Source: Chrysochromulina parva | Taxonomy: Eukaryota > Haptophyta > Prymnesiales > Chrysochromulinaceae | Reading direction: 5' to 3' | Length of the DNA: 20,394 nt | Assembly: GCA_002887195.1 (NCBI GenBank) | Contig: PJAB01000809.1 | Span: 1 to 20,394, forward strand | Shown: positions 9,901 to 17,629 of the stretch, one piece after another | How the letters are laid out: every line of letters begins with the position of its first letter | Position numbering within the stretch: the stretch's first letter is position 1 | Program-made: the position numbers and the translations under genes | Notes under the pieces: model-generated | Database searches by the model: none | What the model was told of the DNA's origin: nothing | Seen by the model: the letters and a program-made list of their open reading frames with translations, nothing else

Positions 9901-12900
9901 GTGCTCAAGCTGCTCATCGACTGGCTCACGCCTCTCAGTGAGGCCATCCCGAGCGCCATCCCGAGCGCCAGCCCGAGCGCCATCCCGAGCGCCAGCCCGA
10001 GCGCCCTCAGCCCGTGCGGGGTGGCGCTCGTGGCGCGACTGACGGAGCTCGCTCAGCTGGGAGAGGAGACCATGTACGACACCCTCGTCGATCTGATGCA
10101 CGGTGACGCTGAGCTGCTGCGCTTGGCGGCGCTTCGGCTGCTTGGGCTGCTTCTGGGCGCCTCAGCTGCCTTGTTCCCTCCCCCGGCCGCGATCTGGTCA
10201 CGGGTCACGTTCGCCTTGGGCGGCGCGGCGCTCTCGAAGACCACGTACTCGGCGCTGATGGATACGCTCATCGGGAAGGCTGCGTCGGTCACGCTCGACC
10301 TGACCACACTGTCGTTTTCCCAGAGGGACGGGAGGGACCGCGTCGTTTTCCCACAGCTGCTCGGCACCGTGCTGCAGCTGCTGCCGACGGCGGCGGTCAG
10401 CTTACAGCGCCAGGCCCTGCTACACCTCACGCAGCTCTGCTGCGTGCACCCCGCCAACTGCGACGCGATGCTCGATGTGCCCGCGTGGCAGCGCTCGCTG
10501 CTGCAGCTGCTGGTGCCCTTGTCCAGAGCCCACGACAGCGCGAGCCGTGAAGGCACCGCGGATGGAGGCAGTAGTAGCGTGCCCGGATCCGGAGGGAGTG
10601 GCAGTGGCGGCACTGGCGGCACCTGCCGGCGGCTGCTCCCGATGCTGCAAGACCTTCTGCTGGTGGTCCACTTGCATGCACTCCTCCATCGCGAGGCGGG
10701 ATGGCGCACGCTCCAGCAGAGCTTTGGATACGTGCGCATCGTGCTCACTGACGCCGCCGCCGCCACCACTGCCGCTCCCCTTGCCGCCGAGCCGGCCGGT
10801 GCGTCTACCACGGCGGCGCACGTGCGATCGGTGTCGCGGGGGATGCTAGAAGGGGTGATCACTGCACTCATGTCGAAGCTGCCCGCGCACTGCGCCGCCG
10901 CCTCGCCCGCCCTCTCGCGCAACAGCGGCTCGGGCGCGGCAGGCAAGCCACCTGTGTGGGGAGACAACCTCGAACAGCTCCTCACGTTTGCGAAGCGTTT
11001 CATCTTTGACGAGAATGGCGGGGGCGGTGTCAGTGGCGGGGGAGGCGGTGGCGGGAGCGGTGGCAGTGGCGGTGGCAGTGGAGAGCCCCAGGCAGCGGAG
11101 CTCGAGAGTGCTCCAGATTGGAGTTGGATCCTGCCGCTGAGCCCGCGGCTCGATGTGGCCGATCTCTCCGTGGTGATGGTGTGCCTCGAGCTGCTCCATC
11201 TGCTCGGGATCCTCGTGAGCACCTCGGCGCCCGCGAAGGACTGGGCGTCGGTGCGCGCCCTATGGACGGACTACAGCCAGGCTCAGGTGGGGAGGGAGGT
11301 GCGGCAGCCCACACGCCCTCGGAAGCCGGCTGGTGGCGCCGCGCCGCCGGTCGTCCACGGGCAGTCGATCGTCCAAGGGCAGTCCGGCGGCGTCGGCGCG
11401 GGCGCCGGCACCCCAGCGTGGTCGGATCTGGCTGGCCTCGCAGGAGCCATCGAGACGCCGGTAGGCTCGATCAGCCCGCCGCCACTCGGCCTCGGCTTGA
11501 CAGCACGGAGTAGCGGCGAGATCATAGGTACTCAGATCTCCTCCTCGAGCTCTCGCTTGACAGTAGGGAGCATCGGCGCGCTGCTGCCCACGCCCACACC
11601 GCTGGCTCCTACGCCGATGGATGGCCGCGTCGAGGCGGCCGATCTCGCCGATCTCGCCGATCTCGAGGACGAGCCCAGATCGGAGCTCGAGGGAGGGCTG
11701 TACTGGTTGGCGCTCGTGTTGCTTCTCCGTTCGCTGGACTCGCATCAGCTGCCGCAGCCGGCGTGGCTCGCCAACCTGGCGCGGCTCGGGCGGCTCCTGC
11801 AGCTCCTGCAGCCTGCGACACACGTGCAGCCCCATCGCGTCCAAAAGGTGACGAACCTCACGATGCGCCGGCAGCGGCTCCAAGCTCTGTGCGGCCAGTG
11901 GCAAGCGGACGTCCTCGAACGCCAGTGCAGCCGGCTGCTCCCCGGCACCGCCGCCGCCAACGCCTCGTGCTGCCAAGGCGCACTGCTTTTCGCGCTCACG
12001 TGGCTGCACGCCATCCTCGCCGGCATTGTGCCCGCCGCCGCCGGCAGCAGCCTCCCCACCACCGCTGCTTCAGCTGCGACAGCGCGCTTGAATGGCATCA
12101 GCCTGACCGACAGCACCGCCCTTGCCGAGCGCCAGAGAGAGCTCGAGCAGCTGATGATGATGCTGATGACCCTCTTCGAGCCCTACCCCTTCGCGCGCCA
12201 GCAGCGCGTCTCGGCAGCACGCGATCTCCACTCGATCTCATGGCAAGCCGCGTGCATGCCGCTGCTGCAGCAGGTGATGCGAGCCCATCACCAGTCCCAG
12301 TGCCAGGACGCGGGCTTGGCGATGGCGACCAACGGCAGCGTGCTGCAGCGGCTTCGCGCCTCCCACGAGCTTCAGCGGCAACGCGAAGCGCAGGAGCTTG
12401 AGCACGGCTCCGACGTGTGGCAGAACCGCATGGTGCTGCTGCATGAGGAGGAGACGGCACGCCGTGATGAGCTCGTGCGCTCGCACGGGCATCAGGAGCG
12501 GCTAGTGGCGCGCCTCTGGCTCAAGCTGCAGCGCTACTTGACGCATCAGCGCGCCCCTTGGGCGGCGCCGCAGTCTCGGCTCAAGGCAGAGGCGTTCGTG
12601 CGCCTGAGCCGCTCTGAGAACGCGCTGCGCCAGCGCTGCCGACTCAAGAGGCTCGAGCATGGCACGCGCCACGAGAGCGCGTCCAAGGCGCGCCGCTCCG
12701 TCGCTGAAGCGGACGAGGCGCAGCAGGGAGCGCAGGGAGCGTCTCTCGATGAGAGGGCGGGTCTGCTGCTGCTGCCGAGTGGGGTGGCGCTGCGCAAGCT
12801 CTGCGAGGGCTCGGACGGCGAGGAGTGGGACGAGACGAAGGCCAAGGCGGCGGAGGGCCTCGAGGGTGATCCCCTCGCACGCGCGCTCTCGCTCACGCCC

Positions 12901-15753
12901 CAGGATGTCGCACAGCCAGCTGCCGAGGAGTCGCGCCGTCCCGTGCAGTACGAGTTCGCCTGCGATCTGGTGACGCCGCAGCGCGTCATCGCCGGTACGC
13001 TCGAGCTCGGGACGACGCGCCTCACGTTTGTGCCGGATTTGGCCGAAGCCGAGCGCCAGCTGAGCGAGGAGCTCGCCAAATGGGAAGTGCGCCAGCGCGG
13101 CGAGAAGCCAGAGACCAAGCCGCCGCGGGAGAAGGACTGGCAGCTGAGCTCGATGAGCGAGGTGCACCGACGGCGCTACCTGCTACGCGCGAGCGCGATC
13201 GAGCTCTTCTTCCGCGACGCCCCGCCCGTGTTCCTCAACCTGCGCAACAAGCCCGGGCGCCGCCGGCTGCTCTCGAAGCTGCGCTACGCGTGCCCGAGCG
13301 CCAACGTCATCTCGCCGTCCGACACGAAATGGGTCAAGGAGCTCAGTGCCCGCTGGCAGTCGCGCCAGATCTCCAACTTTGAGTTCTTGATGCGCCTCAA
13401 CACGCTCGCCGGGCGCACGTACAACGACCCGAACCAGTACCCGGTCTTCCCCTGGGTGCTGCAGGACTATAGCAGCGAGACGCTCGACCTCGACAACCCG
13501 GCGACCTTCCGGGACCTCTCGAAGCCGATGGGCGCGCTCCGGCCAGCGCGCGCCGAAGAGGTGAAGGTGAGGTACGAGCAGCTCAAGGAGATGCATGGGG
13601 AGGGCGTCGAGGGGCAGCCCCCGCCGTTCCATTACGGCTCGCACTACTCGTCCGCCTCGATCATGCTGTTCTACATGATCCGATTGGAGCCGATGACGAC
13701 CCTCGCCATACGGCTACAGGGCGGCTTCTTCGACCATGCGGACCGGCTCTTCCACAGCATCGGCGCCACCTTCGAGGCCGCGTGCACCAACACCGCCGAC
13801 GTGAAGGAGCTGATCCCCGAGTTCTACTACCTGCCCGAGTTCCTGCGCAACTCGAACGGCATCCACCTCGGGGTGCGCCAGGATGGCGTGCATCTCAACG
13901 GACCCAGCATGCAAGTGCTCACCACGACGCCTCCCCCCCCCCCCTCCGTTTCCACAGGTGCGCCAGGATGGCGTGCATCTCGACGATGTGCTGCTCCCGC
14001 GTTGGGCCAACGGACCGCACGACTTCGTGCGGAAGCATCGGATGGCTCTCGAGAGTGAGCACGTGAGCGCGCACCTGCACGAGTGGGTCGACCTCGTCTT
14101 TGGCTATAAGCAGCGTGGGGTCGAGGCGGAGAAGAGCCTGAACGTCTTCTACTACCTCACGTACGAGGGGGCGGTCGACCTCGATGCGATGGACGATCCG
14201 CGCGAGCGGGCAGCCACCGAAGCACAGATCTCCAATTTCGGCAACACGCCCGCACAGCTGCTCACCAAGGCGCACCCGCCACGAGCGCCGCCACGAGCGC
14301 CCCTCGACCCCGCAACGCTCGCGACGACGCTCGCGACGGTCACGAGTGCGCCCACGTGTGCCGTCATGCTGCACGAGCGACCGCTCTCGCGCGCGCCGCT
14401 GCTCGCCGTCGCGCTCACGCCGGAGCGTATCGTCGGCGTGGGCGCCGATCGGCGCACCAGCACTGTCAAGTGGCAGCCGGGCGTCAGCCCGCTCGAGCCT
14501 CCGGGCAGGATTGCTGCCGACGTCCTCATCGGCTCTGCAGCCAACGAGCGCCGTCCCATATTTGGTGTCCCCTTCGTCGAAGGGCTGCTCGAGCACCCGG
14601 CGACCCGCTTCGCCGTCTCGGCCGACGGGCGACACCTCTTCTCGTGCGGCTATTGGGACCGGTCCGTACGATGCTCGAATGGGCTCTGATTGCCTCTGAT
14701 TGCCTCTGATGGGCTCTGATTACCTCCCTCATCAGGTCCGTACGATGCTCGAATGGGCTCTGATGGCCTCTGATTGCCTCTGATGGGCTCTGATTACCTC
14801 CCTCATCAGGTCCGTACGATGCTCGAATGGGCTCTGATTGCCTCTGATTGCCTCTGATGGGCTCTGATTACCTCCCTCATCAGGTCCGTACGATGCTCGA
14901 ATGGGCTCCGATGGCCTCTGATTGCCTCTGATGGGCTCTGATTACCTCCCTCATCAGGTCCGTACGGTGCTCCCACCTCTCCGACGGACGGTCGCTGCAA
15001 TCGCTGCGCGCGCACACCGACGTGGTGACCTGCCTGGCGCTCACGCGCGACGGCGCCACGCTCGTCACGGGCGCGCGCGACACGACGCTGATGGTCTGGC
15101 CGCTCATCCCCGCGGCCTCGCGCTCCTCGTCAGCGAATCTTCTGCCCGAGAAGCCGCGCCACGTCCTCCACGGGCATGATGACGAGGTGACGTGTGTCGT
15201 GGCGAGCTCTGACGTGAACATTGTGCTGAGCGGCTCGAGCGACGGCACGGCCATCGTGTACACCCTGCGCTCGGGCAACTACATGCGCAGCCTGCCGCAT
15301 CCGGCGAGTGCGCCCGTCGACCTGCTCGCCCTGAGCGCTGTGGGGACCTTGGTGCTCTACTCTCGCACCGATCACATCCTGCATGCGCTCACGATCAACC
15401 ATCGGGGGCAGCAGCCGCCACTCGCTTCAACGGGCGCCGGCGAGCGGCTGCATGCAATCGCCTTCGACTCGACGAATGATGTGCTCGTCTCCGCGGGCGA
15501 GCGTGGCGTCGTCGTGCTGCGCCGTGCTCATGACCTGAGCGTGCTGCACGAGCTGCGAGCGCTGAGCGAGGAGAGCCCCACAGGCCCTGGGCCCCTGCGT
15601 TGCCTCGCGCTCAGCGCGGGCGATGAGTACGTGCTCGCGGGCTCGCAGCGCGGCACGCTGTTCGTCTGGGCGGTCCCGAGCGTGCCAGCGGAGCGCGACA
15701 ACTCTGTGGACGCCGCCTTTCTCGCGGCGGCGTGGGATGAGCGCGTGTTTTGA
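3286..15753 (+). CDS. Neurobeachin/LRBA-class BEACH-WD40 giant protein; join(3286..13872,13958..14661,14958..15753)
   Basis: BEACH proteins are large cytosolic scaffolds on vesicle and lysosome-related membranes, acting in traffic and membrane fusion or fission. The spliced frame gives 4,028 residues from the ATG at 3286, or 3,958 from 3496; both starts have weak context and the first 70 residues look non-conserved. In order: helical, armadillo-like leucine-rich N-terminal half; concanavalin-A-like domain (8107-8830; FDGHHSGLLLPPIP, YTFYAWVRVDSF); a DUF4704-like helical region (about 9270-10130); a charged helical stretch (12346-12700); PH-BEACH domain (12943-13300); BEACH domain (13327-14280; SNFEFLMRLNTLAGRTYND, NVFYYLTYEGAVDL, GNTPAQL); then WD40 repeats to the stop (GYWDRSVRC, GSSDGTAIVY). 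Domain order and WD40 sequence match the NBEA/LRBA/NBEAL class rather than FAN or LYST. Both introns are required: the first exon's frame leaves BEACH homology at 13873 and the second stops at 14687. Low-complexity runs pepper the first exon. Confidence 0.9.
3310..3336 (+). other. Stem-loop followed by a T-run (terminator-like shape)
   Basis: CCACCTGC (3310-3317) pairs with GCAGGCGG (3322-3329) around a TTGT loop, with a single A-C mismatch, and TTTTT follows at 3332-3336. This is the shape of a bacterial intrinsic terminator, but every surrounding gene is eukaryotic and the element sits in a likely 5'UTR or intron. It is recorded as a structure only, with no claim that it terminates transcription. 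Confidence 0.35.
5331..5351 (+). repeat. CAAGT pentanucleotide microsatellite inside the BEACH exon
   Basis: Four tandem copies of CAAGT lie in coding sequence and encode a short Ser/Gln/Lys stretch just after a Ser/Pro/Ala-rich linker. Because the unit is five bases, loss or gain of one copy would shift the frame, so its persistence supports either strong selection or recent origin. Confidence 0.8.
6898..6933 (+). repeat. GCG trinucleotide run encoding about 12 alanines
   Basis: Twelve consecutive alanine codons, all GCG except the last, follow a methionine codon in the BEACH exon. Near-perfect codon purity points to replication slippage rather than selection for each residue. It probably forms a flexible or helical linker in the N-terminal half. 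Confidence 0.9.
7516..7575 (+). repeat. 12-bp tandem repeat (about 5 units) encoding Ala-Ile/Met-Gly-Ala
   Basis: Five in-frame units of GCGATAGGGGCG type, the last two degenerate, encode a small-residue linker in the BEACH protein. The recurring runs of four or more G on the plus strand could favour G-quadruplex structure in DNA or mRNA; that is inference. Confidence 0.85.
7609..7662 (+). repeat. 18-bp tandem repeat (3 units) encoding ATLPSP
   Basis: Three adjacent 18-base units, the first two identical and the third with two substitutions, encode three ATLPSP hexapeptides between proline runs. Together with the 12-bp array just upstream this makes a Pro/Ala/Gly linker separating two helical parts of the BEACH protein. 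Confidence 0.9.
9946..10005 (+). repeat. 12-bp tandem repeat (5 units) encoding (I/S)PSA
   Basis: Five in-frame units of ATCCCGAGCGCC or AGCCCGAGCGCC encode alternating IPSA and SPSA. The array lies between two leucine-rich helical segments of the BEACH protein, so it probably acts as an inter-helix linker. Confidence 0.9.
11017..11082 (+). repeat. Gly/Ser-rich low-complexity tract with dense G-runs
   Basis: Nearly every codon is Gly or Ser, giving a flexible linker in the BEACH protein. The plus strand holds several GGG or longer runs with short spacers, a plausible G-quadruplex. This is one of the places where a cryptic in-frame intron could hide, but no strong donor and acceptor pair is obvious. 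Confidence 0.75.
13872..13981 (+). repeat. Direct repeat pair flanking and entering BEACH intron 1
   Basis: A 25-base sequence starting GGTGCGCCAGG at 13872-13896 recurs at 13957-13981, offset exactly by the intron length of 85 bases. The match extends a few bases further with one mismatch (AACG versus GACG). The left copy is mostly intronic; the right copy is exonic apart from its first base. Confidence 0.97.
13873..13957 (+). other. Intron 1 of the BEACH coding region (85 bp, phase 0)
   Basis: The exon ends CACCTCGGG and the intron starts GTGCGCC; a long C-run then TCCGTTTCCACAG forms the acceptor. Splicing joins NGIHLG to VRQDGVHLDDVLLPRW and restores unbroken BEACH homology, while the unspliced frame drifts into a Pro-rich tail that ends at 14058. 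The first 24 bases of the intron are identical to the first 24 bases of the downstream exon. Confidence 0.93.
14662..14957 (+). other. Intron 2 of the BEACH coding region (296 bp, phase 2), composed of tandem mini-introns
   Basis: The exon ends TGGGACCG and the intron starts GTCCGTACG; the acceptor is CCTCCCTCATCAG ending at 14957. Splicing gives GYWDRSVRC then SHLSDGRSLQSL, a continuous WD40 repeat. Without splicing the frame stops at TGA 14687-14689, removing the last WD40 repeats. CTGAT, a good branch-site match, occurs many times inside. Confidence 0.93.
14662..14957 (+). repeat. 74-bp tandem repeat, exactly four units
   Basis: Units are 14662-14735, 14736-14809, 14810-14883 and 14884-14957, all exactly 74 bp and nearly identical. 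Units 1 and 3 are identical; units 2 and 4 share a TGATGG variant and differ by one T/C, so the array may have grown by doubling a dimer. Each unit begins GTCCGTACGATGCTC and ends CCTCCCTCATCAG. Inside each unit is a degenerate 10-bp repeat of the (G/C)CTCTGAT type. The downstream exon begins with a close copy of the unit start (GTCCGTACGGTGCTC, 14958-14972). Confidence 0.98.
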
Positions 15754-16027
15754 GATGTATTATTCGATGCGACTCACGAGGAGCGAGAGGTGCGGTTCAG
15801 GGTACAACCGAAGGATGGCATGTGAGTCACAACGGGAACGGGGGCGAGGAGATCAAACGTGTGTACAGTGCGCCGTACGAGTACAACGGTCATCCTGCAG
15901 CCGGCTGCTGAATTTGATGTATGGAACGAAGCATAATAAATAACCCACAGAACACCTCTCCCGTCCCTGCCCGCGACCTCATTTGGTGGTTTCAAAACAA
16001 CGTACATGTATACTGTACCGGTAAGAG
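15754..16027. other. Spacer between the BEACH and oxygenase genes
   Basis: This 274-base spacer must hold the 3' end of the BEACH transcript and the promoter of the oxygenase gene. Its right half is clearly AT-richer than the coding DNA. A TATAC stretch near 16010 is close to the oxygenase start. No conserved ORF is visible. Confidence 0.5.
15935..15943 (+). promoter_or_regulatory. Candidate polyadenylation signal for the BEACH gene (AATAAATAA)
   Basis: AATAAA at 15935-15940 lies about 180 bases past the BEACH stop codon in an AT-richer stretch. Many protists do not use AATAAA strictly, so this rests on position and sequence only. Confidence 0.35.
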
Positions 16028-17068
16028 ATGGCGGCAGCTGTGCTCCCGACGCCGCTCAGCGTGTCGCGTGTCAGCAGCTGCACGTGCTCTCGCTGGCGCA
16101 CCCGCAGGCATGCTGGTCGCCCGATACCCAGGCGCTACAAACCGTGTGCCGCTGGCTGCGGGTTGGCAGTCACATGGCATCCGACGCATTGCTGCGGGCT
16201 GTGCACGATCGGCCAAGGCCACGGCCCTCGCTGCGACCGAAATTATGCGTCGGTTGGTCGGGTCACCAAGTCTGAGGCGCAGATGCTGTGCAGTGGTGCC
16301 GTCGACTTGTTGCAGTGGCAGCGACAGATCGATGAGGCGCTCGTGGCTGCACGCGCTGCCGCACGCAACGAAGCTGACGACGACCAAAGGCCCCGGCTCT
16401 GCGTCGCCGACGATTACTCCGGGCTCACGAGCCTTATTGAAGTGCCGCCCATCTGCACGATCGATGGCTTCCTCACGGCGGTCGAGTGCGAGGCACTGAT
16501 GCGTTTGGCGCCGCCGCTGCTGCAGCCGTCGAAGACGTCGGACAAGGTGACCAAGATCCGTACAAGCTCGACGGGCTTCCTGCCGCGCGACGCGCCTCTC
16601 AGCTTGGTGGTCTTCGAGCGAGCGGCTCGCCTGCTCCCGAGGTGCAACAGCGGCTCGTTGCACCGCGGCTTTCCTGAGTTCGAAGACTTGCAAGTGGCTC
16701 GGTATGAACCCGGGCAGCGATACGAAGGCCACTTTGATGGCGCCGACCCGCATGAGCCGGACGCCCCAAATTTTTTCGGGGGTGGCGGCCAGCGTGTCGC
16801 CACGCTGCTCATCTACCTCAACAGTCTGCCGCAGGAGGACGGCGGTGCCACCAACTTTCAGCACGTGGGCGTGCGCGTGCAGCCGCGGCGTGGACGCGCG
16901 ATTCTCTTCTCGCCTGGTCTGCTCGATGGCACCCTTGACAAGAGGCTGTGGCACGAGGCGCAGCCCGCGCGTACCACCAAGTGGGTCGCACAGCTCTGGG
17001 TGCGCCAACTGGGCGATCCCATGCGAAGCCTGCCGCGCGAGTGGCTCGACGCGTTGAATGATGCATGA
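16028..17068 (+). CDS. Prolyl 4-hydroxylase-like 2-oxoglutarate/Fe(II) dioxygenase with N-terminal Cys-rich motif
   Basis: The 346-residue product should hydroxylate a side chain, probably proline, coupling 2-oxoglutarate decarboxylation to O2 activation at an iron site. The iron triad is H235 and D237 (GHFDGADP, 16730-16738) and H309 (LWHEAQPA, 16952-16954); K318 in TTKWVAQLW would hold 2-oxoglutarate. TLLIYLN and GGATNFQHVGVRVQPRRG are the usual P4H core strands, so all catalytic residues are present. A Cys/His-rich motif (about 16132-16236; CAAGCG, THCCGLC, HGPRC) precedes the catalytic domain and may bind zinc. The ATG at 16028 has A at -3 and G at +4 but overlaps a donor-like GGTAAGAG (16019-16026), so the first 30 Arg/Ser-rich residues are uncertain. 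No signal peptide or membrane segment is evident, unlike secretory collagen-type P4Hs. The substrate cannot be inferred. It converges with the LRR gene. Confidence 0.88.
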   Translation: MAAAVLPTPLSVSRVSSCTCSRWRTRRHAGRPIPRRYKPCAAGCGLAVTWHPTHCCGLCTIGQGHGPRCDRNYASVGRVTKSEAQMLCSGAVDLLQWQRQIDEALVAARAAARNEADDDQRPRLCVADDYSGLTSLIEVPPICTIDGFLTAVECEALMRLAPPLLQPSKTSDKVTKIRTSSTGFLPRDAPLSLVVFERAARLLPRCNSGSLHRGFPEFEDLQVARYEPGQRYEGHFDGADPHEPDAPNFFGGGGQRVATLLIYLNSLPQEDGGATNFQHVGVRVQPRRGRAILFSPGLLDGTLDKRLWHEAQPARTTKWVAQLWVRQLGDPMRSLPREWLDALNDA

Positions 17069-17629
17069 ACTGGCTTGGGCGAACCATTTACGCATTCAGG
17101 AACGATGCACCGCCCAGATAACGGTGTTGGTGTACACGTGCACTTGTCGCTCAGCTGTTCGGGGTAGATCGAACCGCGATCGGCGCGCCCCTTTTCGCCC
17201 TCCTTCTGGTACGTGCCGCACTGGTGCACCAAGGTCGCTCGGCAGCACAATATGGGCGCTTTGTTGGATCTGTTCCATCAAAGCTGCCAACGAGACCGTC
17301 GGAGCTCGGAGGCCTCGGACCGGACCCGGTGACGCACACCTCACCCATGACCTCACCCGACCGCAGCCTCGCGCTGCCACCGTACCGTCGCCACAGCCGT
17401 TGGCATCGGCAACACGATCGTCGGCACGGGGCGCGTGCTGCAATTAGACTAATGCATTAGATACAAATCGATCGAGAGCGGCGATAGACATACCCACGGT
17501 CGATACCCACGGGTCGCCCGCATGGGGTCGCGGCCGTCCTCTTGAACCCCCACACTTACTTTTTCCATTTTCAGCTAGACTGCCCGTCATGAGCGCCTTC
17601 AGATCGTCATGTGCGCACAAAGTTGTTCC
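17069..17629. other. Convergent intergenic region
   Basis: These 561 bases lie between the stop codons of the plus-strand oxygenase and the minus-strand LRR gene. No ORF here looks conserved. It contains a 12-base perfect palindrome (CTAATGCATTAG, 17449-17460), two close copies of GATACCCACGG-type sequence (about 17493-17516), and minus-strand splice-like signals (GTAAGT at 17559-17554 and TCTAATTGCAG ending at 17438). It probably holds both 3'UTRs; no clear AATAAA was found. Confidence 0.5.

Noticed and set aside
8464..10101. 545-residue minus-strand open frame antisense to the BEACH gene
   Set aside because: It mirrors a GC-rich plus-strand gene with clear ConA-like and DUF4704-like homology. 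Its translation is Arg/Glu/His/Leu-rich with no recognisable domain, typical of a shadow frame.
13883..13957. Start of the second BEACH frame at ATG 13883 as a separate gene
   Set aside because: The frame begins inside intron 1; real homology starts exactly at the acceptor (13958) and continues the BEACH domain from the previous exon.
14662..14957. CRISPR-like array
   Set aside because: The 74-bp units are contiguous with no unique spacers, carry splice signals, and lie inside a WD40 coding gene.
14526..15278. Minus-strand frames with a repeated peptide (VIRAHQRQSEAI) over the 74-bp array
   Set aside because: The peptide repeat is a by-product of the DNA array, and 74 is not a multiple of three, so the frame changes between units. 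Splicing of the plus strand explains the region.
15992..17095. 367-residue minus-strand open frame over the oxygenase gene
   Set aside because: The plus strand holds all catalytic residues of a prolyl-hydroxylase-like enzyme; the antisense product has no motif and arises from codon bias.
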